From an uncultured Alphaproteobacteria bacterium (GTDB lineage Bacteria; Pseudomonadota; Alphaproteobacteria; HIMB59; GCA-002718135), in contig CACNLM010000001.1 in the NCBI GenBank assembly GCA_902621305.1, forward strand, positions 137,005 through 201,004: a stretch of 64,000 nt of DNA. The letters run 5' to 3'. The notes under the pieces are model-generated. The model searched no databases. It saw only the letters and a list, made by a program, of their open reading frames with translations, and was not told the DNA's origin. Numbering within the stretch: position 1 is the stretch's first letter; every line of letters begins with the position of its first letter. A program made the position numbers and the translations under genes. Shown in pieces: positions 36,975 through 45,978 of the stretch.

Positions 36975-38111
36975 ATGGAATCATTCAATAGCTTTACCAA
37001 CCTTTTTTTAGATGTTTGGAACAATGGTGTTTTTGGCATAAATGCTACAGATATCATAGTAAGTCTTGTAATTTTTCTATTTTTTTACTTACTGAGAAGA
37101 CTTATAGCTAGATTTATTCTTAATCGATTATCAAGAATTGTTTCAAAAACATCCAATAAAATTGATGATGCTGTAATTGAAGTACTTGATGGGCCATTAA
37201 AATTTTTCCCTGTTGTTATAGGTTTTTTTATAGCTTCTTCATATTTGGATGTTTCCGATAATAATCAAGATTTTTTAGATCTACTTAACAGATCTTTAAT
37301 AACAATTTTTATATTCTGGTTATTACATCAATTGATTATACCTTTTTCATTTGTAATAAAAAACTTTGAGTCAAAAATTTCAAAACCATTAGTTGATTGG
37401 ACACTCAAGGGTTTAAAAATTCTTGTCATTGTTCTTGGGGCTGTCGCGATATTAGAATTGTGGGGCATAAGAGTTGGGCCGGTAATTGCAGGATTAGGAT
37501 TGTTTGGTGTAGCGGTTGCATTAGGTGCTCAAGATTTATTTAAAAATTTAATCAGCGGAATTATGATCCTAATGGAAAAAAGATTTACTGTAGGCGATGT
37601 AATATTAGTTTCTGGAGAAGTGGAAGGAGTTGTAGAGCAAATTGGATTTAGATCAACACTTGTTAGAAGATTTGATTCAACACCAGTGATGGTTCCAAAT
37701 TATAAATTTGCTGAACAGTCCGTTACTAATTATACAAGAAGACATCACAGGCGTATCAGATGGCTAATTGGACTAGAATATAGGACAACAATTGATCAAC
37801 TAAAAAAAATAAGAGATGAGATACATGCTTTAATTAAAAAAGATGATAACTTTGCAAAAAATCTAAATGCAAGTTTCTACGTTCGAATAGATAGTTTTTC
37901 TGATAGTTCTATTGATATGCTAGTGCAGACATTTACTGTTACTAATGATTGGGCAGAATTTTTAAAAATAAAAGAAAATCTAGCTGTCAAAATAATAGAA
38001 ATAGTTGAAAATAATCAAGCTGGTTTTGCTTTCCCGAGTCAATCACTTTATGTTGAAAAATTATCAGATGAAAAAACAGAAATTTTTAATCCTCAATCTA
38101 CTAAGAAATAA
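36975..38111 (+). CDS. mscS: Small-conductance mechanosensitive channel family protein (MscS)
   Basis: About 378 residues. Several N-terminal membrane helices lead to the pore helix GLFGVAVALGAQDLFKNLISG, then the beta domain (FTVGDVILVSGEVEGVVEQIGFRSTLVRRFD) and a C-terminal alpha/beta domain. I prefer ATG 36975; the ATG at 36948 overlaps the divergent GPx-like start codon. The stop shares one base with the next gene's ATG (TAATG at 38111). Confidence 0.9.
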   Translation: MESFNSFTNLFLDVWNNGVFGINATDIIVSLVIFLFFYLLRRLIARFILNRLSRIVSKTSNKIDDAVIEVLDGPLKFFPVVIGFFIASSYLDVSDNNQDFLDLLNRSLITIFIFWLLHQLIIPFSFVIKNFESKISKPLVDWTLKGLKILVIVLGAVAILELWGIRVGPVIAGLGLFGVAVALGAQDLFKNLISGIMILMEKRFTVGDVILVSGEVEGVVEQIGFRSTLVRRFDSTPVMVPNYKFAEQSVTNYTRRHHRRIRWLIGLEYRTTIDQLKKIRDEIHALIKKDDNFAKNLNASFYVRIDSFSDSSIDMLVQTFTVTNDWAEFLKIKENLAVKIIEIVENNQAGFAFPSQSLYVEKLSDEKTEIFNPQSTKK

Positions 38112-39115
38112 TGAATGAAAATAATCGAGTAATTTCTGGTTCTCTTTTTATATTGTCCAGTATCGCTGTTGCATTTATTTTAAATTTCTCTCAACCTATA
38201 ATGGTCCCATTTGTTTTAGCACTTCTTTTAAGGATATTAATTGATCCAATAATCGATTTTCAGACTATAAATCTTCGTGTACACAGATTTATAGCAGTTT
38301 TTATTAGTATCTGTTTAATTGTACTTTTATTCTCAATTATAGTTCCTTTTATTGTTTCTTCTGTCGCCACATTTTTGGAATCTGCAGATGACTATAATCA
38401 AAAAGTAATAATTTTAATTGAGGCAGTTATAATACAACTTCAACAATTTGAAATTGATATTGATAGAGAAACAATAAGAAATACAATTTCAGAGTTACCC
38501 ATTACAAATTGGGCTGGAACTATATTAAGTAATAGTGCGAATTTTATTTCAAAGTTTCTCCTAGTTGTAATAATCACGCTTTTTTTATTACTTGGCACCC
38601 CTCCTAAGAATACTTCTGATGAGTGGAACGACATTATCAGATTAGTAAAAAAATATATATTTACAAAATTTTTAACATCGGCTTTTACAGGCATTGCTGC
38701 AGGTTTAATTTATTGGTTTTTAGGTTTAGAATTAGCCTTCATTTTTGGTAGCTTAACATTTATTTTAAATTTTATTCCAGTTATTGGTTCTGTAATTGCT
38801 GTTTTACTTCCATTACCAATTGCTTTCCTTCAATATAACGATCCAACACTAGTTGTATTAATTATAATATTACCTACTATTATTCATCAAATAGTAGGAA
38901 ATTTTGTAGAACCTAAAATATTTGGTGAGAGTTTTGGATTACACCCAATTACGATTATTTTATCCTTAATTTTCTGGGGAATGATATGGGGTTTTATTGG
39001 GGTTCTTCTTGCAGCACCTTTAACTGCAATAATCAGAATTACATTTGAAAGATTTGAAACAACCAAACAAATTGCAAGATTATTAGAAGGTAAGATTCAT
39101 ATTAAAGAAAATTAA
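38111..39115 (+). CDS. AI-2E family (PerM-like) transporter
   Basis: 334 residues, about seven hydrophobic segments. The pattern PFVLALLLRILIDP at the N-terminus and LNFIPVIGSVIAVLLPLP, GNFVEPKIFGESFGLHPITII near the C-terminus matches the UPF0118/AI-2E transporter family. Substrate unknown. Start shares a base with the mscS stop, and its own stop overlaps the convergent recX stop (39112-39115). Confidence 0.88.
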   Translation: MNENNRVISGSLFILSSIAVAFILNFSQPIMVPFVLALLLRILIDPIIDFQTINLRVHRFIAVFISICLIVLLFSIIVPFIVSSVATFLESADDYNQKVIILIEAVIIQLQQFEIDIDRETIRNTISELPITNWAGTILSNSANFISKFLLVVIITLFLLLGTPPKNTSDEWNDIIRLVKKYIFTKFLTSAFTGIAAGLIYWFLGLELAFIFGSLTFILNFIPVIGSVIAVLLPLPIAFLQYNDPTLVVLIIILPTIIHQIVGNFVEPKIFGESFGLHPITIILSLIFWGMIWGFIGVLLAAPLTAIIRITFERFETTKQIARLLEGKIHIKEN

Positions 39116-39597
39116 CTTAATATTTTTTTACATATATCATAACTAAAACCAGCCCTTGCCATTTTTGCTAATTTTTTTTCATAGCTTTCATTTTTTTCTA
39201 GCAATTTTTTTTTCTTAGCAAATATTTTCGCTGACTCTAATTCCCAATTTTCGTTATCTTGCTTCATTAAATTTAAATTATTTTGAATCTGAGATTTACT
39301 CACTCCTTTTTTTATCAAGTAATTAAAAATAAAATTTTTAGATTTTCCAGAATTAGATAAAGAAAGTATTTTTGTTGAGCTATATCTATCATCATCAATA
39401 AATTTATTTTTTTCTAATTTTAAAATTATACTTTCAATAATACCTATGAGTTTTTTTTTCTCAAAATTTGTTACATTTAATCTAAAAATTTTTCTTTTTA
39501 GTACATTAACTAAATTTTTCTTTGAGGAATCGTATTTACTTAAGTAATCAACCGCATATTTTAAGAGTTTTTTTTCGTCCACTAAATTAATATACAA
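39112..39597 (-). CDS. recX: RecX-family regulatory protein
   Basis: 161 residues made of three-helix RecX repeats, e.g. LLKYAVDYLSKYDSSKKNLVNVLKRKI and FIDDDRYSSTKILSLSNSGKSKNFI. RecX limits RecA filament growth. recA is not adjacent. Very Lys-rich, in line with the AT-rich genome. Confidence 0.8.
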   Translation of the reverse strand: MYINLVDEKKLLKYAVDYLSKYDSSKKNLVNVLKRKIFRLNVTNFEKKKLIGIIESIILKLEKNKFIDDDRYSSTKILSLSNSGKSKNFIFNYLIKKGVSKSQIQNNLNLMKQDNENWELESAKIFAKKKKLLEKNESYEKKLAKMARAGFSYDICKKILS

Positions 39598-39630
39598 ATA
39601 ATATAAATATATTAAAAGAAAACTCCTAAT

Positions 39631-40401
39631 ATGATTTACTATAATTACCTTTGTTTTCTTACATTAGTAAAAAAAGAAGTATTTAGGTTCTTAAAAGTTG
39701 GAATACAAACTGTTATTGGACCAGCTATTAGCTCTTTATTATTTTTAGCTGTTTTTAGTCTAGCTCTAGGTAGATCTGTTAATTCAATAAATGGTATTGA
39801 TCTTCCTTATTTTATTGCACCTGGTTTGATAATGATGACGATTCTTCAAAACTCTTTTGCTAATTCAGCATCAAGTATTGGTCAATCAAAATTTCAAGGT
39901 AATATTGTAGATATATTAATGGCTCCATTAAACAATGTGGAATTAGCGTTTGGATTTATAATTGGATCAGTGTGTAGAGGTGTTGTGTGCGGTATAGTAA
40001 CGACTTTAGGAGTTATGATATTTGTGCCTCTTCATGTTCACTCTTATGCAGCACTATTATTTTTCACACTAATGGGATGTACAATGATGGGAACTTTGGG
40101 TACAATTGTCGGTATTTGGGCAGACAAATGGGATCAGCAACAAGGTATAACTAACTTTATTGTTTTACCTCTTACTTTTTTATCAGGAACATTCTATTCA
40201 ATTTCAAGACTTCCTGAGTTTTGGCAGAAAGTTTCTTCATTTAATCCTTTCTTTTATAATATTGATGGTTTCAGATATGCTTTTACAGGTATTTCTGATA
40301 GTTCGTTAATTCATGGCTCAATATTCTTAATAATTATTAATATTATATTAATTTTAATATGCTATTTTATGTTTCTCAAAGGATATAAAATTAAATTTTA
40401 A
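39631..40401 (+). CDS. ABC-2 type transporter permease
   Basis: 256 residues, about six membrane helices. VKKEVFRFLKVGIQTVIGPAISSLLFLAVF, PYFIAPGLIMMTILQNSFANS and LTFLSGTFYSISRLPEFWQ are typical of the ABC-2/NodJ-like permease family exporting drugs or polysaccharides. No ATPase gene lies beside it, so its partner must be elsewhere. It precedes argD by 2 bp. Confidence 0.9.
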   Translation: MIYYNYLCFLTLVKKEVFRFLKVGIQTVIGPAISSLLFLAVFSLALGRSVNSINGIDLPYFIAPGLIMMTILQNSFANSASSIGQSKFQGNIVDILMAPLNNVELAFGFIIGSVCRGVVCGIVTTLGVMIFVPLHVHSYAALLFFTLMGCTMMGTLGTIVGIWADKWDQQQGITNFIVLPLTFLSGTFYSISRLPEFWQKVSSFNPFFYNIDGFRYAFTGISDSSLIHGSIFLIIINIILILICYFMFLKGYKIKF

Positions 40402-40403
40402 AT

Positions 40404-41579
40404 ATGGTTAACAAACCCTTATCAAATGTTATGCCAACTTATGGCAATAAAACTCTTGAATTTTCAAAAGGAAAAGGATCTTATTTATACACTAGTCAAA
40501 ACAAAAAATATTTAGATTTTGCAAGTGGAATAGCTGTAAACTCTCTTGGCCATTGTCATCCAAAACTAATAGAGGCACTGAATAAGCAATCGAAACAACT
40601 CTGGCATGTTTCAAACTTATATAAGATAAAAAAACAGGAACAATTTGCAAAATTACTTTGTAAATATTCTTTTGCAGACAAAGTATTTTTTACTAATTCT
40701 GGAACTGAGTCTATTGAATGTGGAATTAAAATAATTAGAGGATATCATTCATATCACAAGACAAAAAAAACAGAGATTATTACTTTTGATGGTGCTTTTC
40801 ATGGAAGAACTTACGGTGCACTTTCAGCTCAAAAAAATAAAAAATACTCTAATGGCTTCGGTCCTATGCTCAAAGGCTTTAAGCAAATTGAATTTAATAA
40901 TAAAAAAAAATTAATATCAGCAGTTAATAAAAAAACAGCTGGTATTATTATCGAACCAATTCAAGGAGAAGGAGGTATTCGTCCTGCTAATCTAAGTTTT
41001 TTAAAACTATTAAGAGATATCTGTAATGAAAACAAAATTTTACTTTTTTTTGATGAAGTTCAATGCGGATTTGGGAGATCTGGTAAATTATTCGCTCATG
41101 AATGGGCAAAAATAAAACCTGATATCATGTCTGTTGCAAAAGGTATAGGATCGGGTTTTCCACTTGGAGCTTGTATGTCAACAAACAAAGCATGTGTTGC
41201 AATGACTAAGGGCAGTCATGGATCAACCTATGGTGGTAATCCGTTAGCTATGAGTGTAGGTTTAGAAGTTTTAAAAGTTATCTCTAATAAAAAATTTCTT
41301 TCAAAGATTGATAAAATCTCAAGATATTTCTGGAAAAATTTAAAAGAATTAGAGCATACATCTAACATTATTTCAGAGGTTAGAGGTGCAGGACTTTTAT
41401 TGGGTATCAAAACAAATATTAGCAACATAGATTTTTCTGAACAACTTAAAAAAAATAAATTACTAAATGTGCCTGCTGCAGATAATACAGTAAGATTAGC
41501 TCCACCACTTATTGTATCTTATAAAGAGATTGATATATCAATTTCAATAATTAAAAAAAGTATGAAAGAATTATCTTAA
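40404..41579 (+). CDS. argD: Acetylornithine aminotransferase
   Basis: PLP enzyme making N-acetylornithine in arginine synthesis. 391 residues. FTNSGTESIECGIK is the phosphate-binding site, DEVQCGFGRSGK the cofactor-ring site, and SVAKGIGSGFPLGA carries the Schiff-base Lys; GSHGSTYGGNPLA follows. Its stop shares a base with the argF ATG (41579). Confidence 0.94.
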   Translation: MVNKPLSNVMPTYGNKTLEFSKGKGSYLYTSQNKKYLDFASGIAVNSLGHCHPKLIEALNKQSKQLWHVSNLYKIKKQEQFAKLLCKYSFADKVFFTNSGTESIECGIKIIRGYHSYHKTKKTEIITFDGAFHGRTYGALSAQKNKKYSNGFGPMLKGFKQIEFNNKKKLISAVNKKTAGIIIEPIQGEGGIRPANLSFLKLLRDICNENKILLFFDEVQCGFGRSGKLFAHEWAKIKPDIMSVAKGIGSGFPLGACMSTNKACVAMTKGSHGSTYGGNPLAMSVGLEVLKVISNKKFLSKIDKISRYFWKNLKELEHTSNIISEVRGAGLLLGIKTNISNIDFSEQLKKNKLLNVPAADNTVRLAPPLIVSYKEIDISISIIKKSMKELS

Positions 41580-42472
41580 TGAAACATTTTATTGATATTG
41601 ATAATTTTAAAAAAACAGAAATTGATGAAATAATTTCACTTGCAAAAAAAATAAAAAAAAATCCAAAAAAATATTCTTTATCTTGTAAAAATAAAACTCT
41701 CGGTTTAATTTTTGAAAAGCAGTCATTAAGAACACGATTAAGCTTCAATGTGGGAATGCAAAAATTAGGTGGTTTTGTTTTAGAACTGCAAAGTAAAGAT
41801 ATTGGTTTTGATAATAAAAGAGAAAAAGCAGAAGATGTTCTTAATGTATTAAGTCAATATATTGATTGTTTGATGATAAGAAATAATAATCACAAACAAA
41901 TAGTAAATTTAAGCAAAGAAAATATTCTTCCAATAATAAATGGCCTAACTGAATATAGTCATCCGTGTCAAATACTTGGAGATTTTTTAACACTTCAAGA
42001 GAAGTTTAAAAACTTTAAAAATTTAAGTATTGCTTGGATAGGTGATTATAATAATGTTTTACGTTCACTTATTCATTTGCAAAATATTTATAATTTTAAA
42101 CTTAATGTCATTATACCCAATCAAATTTTTAAAAATTATAAAAATGAATTTCATAAATGTAATAATAAAAATATGAACTACTATGATGATCCTTTTGAAG
42201 GTGTAAAAAAATCAAATTGCATAATGACTGATGTTTGGGTTTCAATGGGTGAAAAAAATTATAAAACTAAATATTTTAAAAATTTTACTGTTAATAAGAA
42301 AATTATGAGTAATGCATCAAAAAATGCAATATTTATGCATTGTTTACCAGCAAAAAGAGGGAAGGAAGTAACTTCAGATGTTCTTGATGGTAAAAGTTCT
42401 GTTGTATTAAAACAAGCAAAAAATAGAATGTATATTCAACAAGCGATATTGATTTATGTACTTAAAAAATAG
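41579..42472 (+). CDS. argF: Ornithine carbamoyltransferase
   Basis: Makes citrulline from ornithine and carbamoyl phosphate. 297 residues; the carbamoyl-phosphate loop reads SLRTR rather than the usual STRTR, then HPCQ, DVWVSMGE and HCLPAKRGKEVTSDV. The SMG and HCLP motifs favour ornithine over acetylornithine as substrate. Coupled to argD by a one-base overlap; overlaps the lipoprotein gene by 17 bp. Confidence 0.93.
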   Translation: MKHFIDIDNFKKTEIDEIISLAKKIKKNPKKYSLSCKNKTLGLIFEKQSLRTRLSFNVGMQKLGGFVLELQSKDIGFDNKREKAEDVLNVLSQYIDCLMIRNNNHKQIVNLSKENILPIINGLTEYSHPCQILGDFLTLQEKFKNFKNLSIAWIGDYNNVLRSLIHLQNIYNFKLNVIIPNQIFKNYKNEFHKCNNKNMNYYDDPFEGVKKSNCIMTDVWVSMGEKNYKTKYFKNFTVNKKIMSNASKNAIFMHCLPAKRGKEVTSDVLDGKSSVVLKQAKNRMYIQQAILIYVLKK

Positions 42473-43028
42473 TTTTATTTTAATTTTTTTTATCATTCTA
42501 TCTTGTCAGCCAGTTGAGATATTAAAACCAGTTGAAATTGATACTGCTAGATTTGAAAAAATATCAATATATGCAAAAAAAATTGAAGTTAATAAAAAAT
42601 ACAATTCAGTATTTTCCAAATCTAATATTGAAGATAAAATACAAAAATCTCCAGTTAATTTAATGGCTGAGTGGAATAGTCAAAACATTCTTAAACTTGG
42701 AAATGAAAACAAGTTAGTAATAAACATTTTAGATGCATCTATTAAAAAAACCGAAATCATGAATGTCGATGCTAAAAAATATGAGGAAAAAACTATTTTT
42801 AAGTACCAAGTATTTTATTTAGTTGAATATGAACTTTATGATAGTAGTAATTATTTAATAGCTAATACTACAGTAGAAGCTTCAAGATCCACAACTTCTC
42901 AAAAATATATTTCTTTAAATGAAACTGAAATAATTATTACTGATCTATTAGTTTCAGCAATGAGAGATTATATAAATGAAACGAAAAACCAATTATCAAT
43001 TTATATGAAAGATTATTTGAGTTTTTAA
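42456..43028 (+). CDS. Probable lipoprotein of unknown function
   Basis: 190 residues. N-terminal hydrophobic segment with lipobox-like IILSCQPVE (Cys17). The rest is soluble, mixed alpha/beta, with no family I recognise. It overlaps argF by 17 bp and the convergent trkH by 4 bp (shared TTAA stops). No link to arginine synthesis is evident. Confidence 0.75.
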   Translation: MYLKNSFILIFFIILSCQPVEILKPVEIDTARFEKISIYAKKIEVNKKYNSVFSKSNIEDKIQKSPVNLMAEWNSQNILKLGNENKLVINILDASIKKTEIMNVDAKKYEEKTIFKYQVFYLVEYELYDSSNYLIANTTVEASRSTTSQKYISLNETEIIITDLLVSAMRDYINETKNQLSIYMKDYLSF

Positions 43029-44473
43029 CTTCTCCAAAAATTTATAGATAATAAAACTAATACTGTAAAAATTTCTAACCTTCCAATAATCATAGTAATT
43101 GATAATATCCATTTAGCTCCATTATCTATTAAAAAATAATTTCCGCTAGGTCCAATTATTTCACCTAAACCGGGGCCAACATTTGATATTGCAGAGGCTG
43201 CTGCTGAAAAAGCAGTTAAAAAATCCAGATTGAATAAGCTTAAACTTACTGCTGATAAAATAAATAAAAATATATACATGAAGAAAAAGCCCATTATTGA
43301 GTTATAAGTATTTTCATTAACTGTTTTGCCATTAAATCGCATAACCAATACTGCATGAGGCTGAGTTAACTTTCTAATTTGTGTAATTGCGCCTCTAAAC
43401 AAAATTTGTAATCTAAATATTTTAATTCCACCAGTGGTAGATCCCGCACACCCACCAACAAACATAATAATCATCATTATAACAATCCCAAAACTTCCCC
43501 AATTGGAAAAGTTACTACTAGTATAACCAGTCCCAGTTAAAATTGATGTTATGTTGAATAAAGCAATTCTAAAAGCAGAAATTGCATCTATAGATTGATT
43601 AGTAGTTAGCCAAATTGTCGTTAACAAAATAATTATAAATAAAATTAGAAAGAATAATTTTATTTGATCATCTTTAAAAATCAATTTTTTTTGATTATGT
43701 AAAAATTGCAGATACAAGACAAATGGCAAACTTCCTACCAACATAAAAATAATACTTATACTTTCTATTTTAAATGAATTAAAATATGAAAATGATTCAT
43801 CATAATTAGAAAATCCACCAGTTGAAATCGTAGTCATTGCATGAATAATTGAATCAAAACCTTGCATTCCATTTACAAAATACAAAAAGGCACAAATAAC
43901 TGACAAAAAAACATAAAGTAGAAATAATTCAATTACAAACCGATTAACTTTTGGAATTGTTTTTTCATAAGGATCATCATGTTCCATGTGTAGCAGTTGC
44001 ATTCCACCAATTTGTAAAGTTGGTAATATAGCCATTGCAAGAACGATTATTCCTATTCCCCCAAACCATTGAAGAAGAGATCTCCAAATTAATATACCCT
44101 CTGATAAAATTTCTAAATTGTTAATCACAGTTGCACCAGTAGTAGTAATTCCACTTACTGACTCAAAAAAAGCATCTGTATATGAAAGTGAAGATGATGA
44201 ATACACAAATGGAATTGCACCAAAAAAAGATATTACTAACCATGATGAAATTGTTAATAAAAATGCTTGCCTGATTCCAAGCTTAATATTTTTTTTTCTA
44301 AATGAAAAATATAAAATTATACCAATAAAAAAAGTGATTAAGCTTGAGTAAAAAAATTGTAACCAATCATAATTACCATAATAAAGATCAAAGAACATTG
44401 GTATCAGCATTGCTACTGCTTCAATACATATTAGTATTCCAATTATATTTAATATTGACCTAAAGTCTCTCAT
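43025..44473 (-). CDS. trkH: TrkH-family potassium uptake protein
   Basis: 482 residues with about ten membrane helices and re-entrant pore loops: SVSGITTTGATV, TTISTGGFSNYD, SILTGTGYTSSNFS and SAISNVGPGLG are the four selectivity-filter segments. FVGGCAGSTTGGIK precedes the last. Imports K+ with a cytoplasmic TrkA partner that is not in this window. Confidence 0.95.
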   Translation of the reverse strand: MRDFRSILNIIGILICIEAVAMLIPMFFDLYYGNYDWLQFFYSSLITFFIGIILYFSFRKKNIKLGIRQAFLLTISSWLVISFFGAIPFVYSSSSLSYTDAFFESVSGITTTGATVINNLEILSEGILIWRSLLQWFGGIGIIVLAMAILPTLQIGGMQLLHMEHDDPYEKTIPKVNRFVIELFLLYVFLSVICAFLYFVNGMQGFDSIIHAMTTISTGGFSNYDESFSYFNSFKIESISIIFMLVGSLPFVLYLQFLHNQKKLIFKDDQIKLFFLILFIIILLTTIWLTTNQSIDAISAFRIALFNITSILTGTGYTSSNFSNWGSFGIVIMMIIMFVGGCAGSTTGGIKIFRLQILFRGAITQIRKLTQPHAVLVMRFNGKTVNENTYNSIMGFFFMYIFLFILSAVSLSLFNLDFLTAFSAAASAISNVGPGLGEIIGPSGNYFLIDNGAKWILSITMIIGRLEIFTVLVLLSINFWRS

Positions 44474-44485
44474 TGAGTTTGTGAA

Positions 44486-44878
44486 TTAATTTAATTTATT
44501 ATTTTCAAATGGTGTATCTAATGAAAACTGAGGTATTTGAACATCAAAAGAATTTCCATCATCGTCTTGCATCTCATAACTTCCTTCCATGAAGCCTGAA
44601 GAAGTAGTTAAAGGTGTGCCACTAGTATACTCAAACTTTTCACCTGGATTTAAAATAGGTTGTTCGCCTACCACACCTTTACCTCGTACTTCTTGAAGAG
44701 TACCATTAGCATCAATAATTTTCCAATGTCTATTTACCAGCTGTACTTTTTCATTACCTTGGTTATCAATTATTACTTTATACGCCCATACATAATGCTG
44801 ATCTTCAGGCTCAGATTGATCTTCAAGATAATAAGGCTTAACAGTAATATTAATTTTTTTTGTAGTTTTAGAATACAT
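44486..44878 (-). CDS. apaG: ApaG-domain protein
   Basis: 130 residues, beta-sandwich ApaG fold. VWAYKVIIDNQGNEKVQLVNRHWKI, VRGKGVVGEQPILNPGEKFEYTSG and GSYEM are the family's main segments. Physiological role is not firmly known. It lies 12 bp before trkH. Confidence 0.94.
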   Translation of the reverse strand: MYSKTTKKINITVKPYYLEDQSEPEDQHYVWAYKVIIDNQGNEKVQLVNRHWKIIDANGTLQEVRGKGVVGEQPILNPGEKFEYTSGTPLTTSSGFMEGSYEMQDDDGNSFDVQIPQFSLDTPFENNKLN

Positions 44879-44918
44879 TAAAAAAAGCTCAATATACCAA
44901 AATAATTATAAAAAAAAG

Positions 44919-45836
44919 TTAATTTGCTTTTTTTATTTCTACTCTTCTATTTGCGGGCTGTTTGGTGTCATCTGGAGTATCTACAGCTAAAGATTCCTCA
45001 CCTTTACCTAAAATTTTAATACTACTTTGATTAATTCCATAATTAATTAAAATTTCTTTTACAAACTCTGCTCTTTTGATTGATAATGATAAATTATATT
45101 TATTTGTTCCTTTAGTATCAGTATGTCCGACGACAAGATATTCATTAATATCACTTCCATAATTGTTTAAAAATGTTTTTATTTTATTTTTACTAACTTC
45201 AGATAAATTGAATTGATCAAAATCAAAATAAATTATTTGCATTAACTCTCGATTTTCATTTTTAGTCACAATTGTTACTTCATCTTTTGTTTCATTTTCT
45301 AAATTATTATCTTTGTTATTTAAAGTTTCTTGCTCATTTTCCTGAGTAGATATTTTTTCATAAATATTATGCATGGCTTTTAAGAAATCATTCTTGCAAC
45401 TATCAATATCCCATGTTTGCCAATTTTCTTCCTGTTGCTCTGACCAGCAATCTAACGACGAAATAGCTCTTGCTAAATTAAAAGGATCAATATTTTTAGC
45501 ATCTTTATAGATTACCATAAGATTTTCATATGCAATTTTTATTTCATCAATATTTTCTTCTGGTATTTTCCAATATGAAATTTCTTCTGGATATATTTCA
45601 TCAGTTTTTAAACTCTCAAGAGCTTTTTCAGAATATAATTTTGCGGAATTCCAATCGTGCATTTCTTCTGCCTCAAAAATAGCTCTTTTTTTGTATTCGG
45701 ATAGTAAGTGTTCTTGAAAGTTTTTTGGTTCTTTATTTTCCATTTTAGAGAGTTGTTTGTAACTAGCTGAACAACCACCTAAAAAAATTAGTAAAGAGAT
45801 AATAGGTAGTAATAATTTAAATTTCATAGAGTACAA
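44919..45836 (-). CDS. OmpA-family lipoprotein (Pal-like C-terminus)
   Basis: 305 residues. Lipobox LGGC near residue 22 gives an outer-membrane lipoprotein. A ~170-residue N-terminal region (WNSAKLYSEKALESLK, LDCWSEQQEENWQTWDI) is followed by a Glu/Asn-rich linker. The C-terminal peptidoglycan-binding domain has YFDFDQFNLS, VVGHTDTKGTNKYNLSLSIKRAE and NRRVEI. It likely tethers outer membrane to cell wall. A second Met at codon 4 is an alternative start. Confidence 0.88.
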   Translation of the reverse strand: MYSMKFKLLLPIISLLIFLGGCSASYKQLSKMENKEPKNFQEHLLSEYKKRAIFEAEEMHDWNSAKLYSEKALESLKTDEIYPEEISYWKIPEENIDEIKIAYENLMVIYKDAKNIDPFNLARAISSLDCWSEQQEENWQTWDIDSCKNDFLKAMHNIYEKISTQENEQETLNNKDNNLENETKDEVTIVTKNENRELMQIIYFDFDQFNLSEVSKNKIKTFLNNYGSDINEYLVVGHTDTKGTNKYNLSLSIKRAEFVKEILINYGINQSSIKILGKGEESLAVDTPDDTKQPANRRVEIKKAN

Positions 45837-45840
45837 ATAT

Positions 45841-45888
45841 CAAAATTTACTGTCAAAACTAAGACGAAATTTTGACCTAATTAAGGTC
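45841..45888. promoter_or_regulatory. Inverted repeats between the OmpA-like and DmdA-like genes
   Basis: CAAAATTT (45841-45848) pairs with AAATTTTG (45867-45874), and GACCT (45874-45878) pairs with AGGTC (45884-45888). They lie in the 142-bp divergent gap, close to the OmpA-like start. Operator role is inference. Confidence 0.3.
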
Positions 45889-45928
45889 CACCATTTTTTT
45901 TACATCACCTACATTTTATCATTGCAGA

Positions 45929-45947
45929 GTATTTAAAGATTAAATAC
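45929..45947. promoter_or_regulatory. Perfect 8-bp palindrome before the DmdA-like gene
   Basis: GTATTTAA-AGA-TTAAATAC, ending 31 bp before the start codon. It is a good operator candidate for the DmdA-like gene. AT-rich background weakens the case. Confidence 0.35.
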
Positions 45948-45978
45948 AGAAATAGCATATTTATTTAAGGAGTTTATA

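Noticed and set aside
39112-43028. Shared TTAA stops of convergent pairs (39112-39115, 43025-43028) as terminators
   Set aside because: They are four-base stop overlaps caused by genome compaction; no hairpin or T-run accompanies them.
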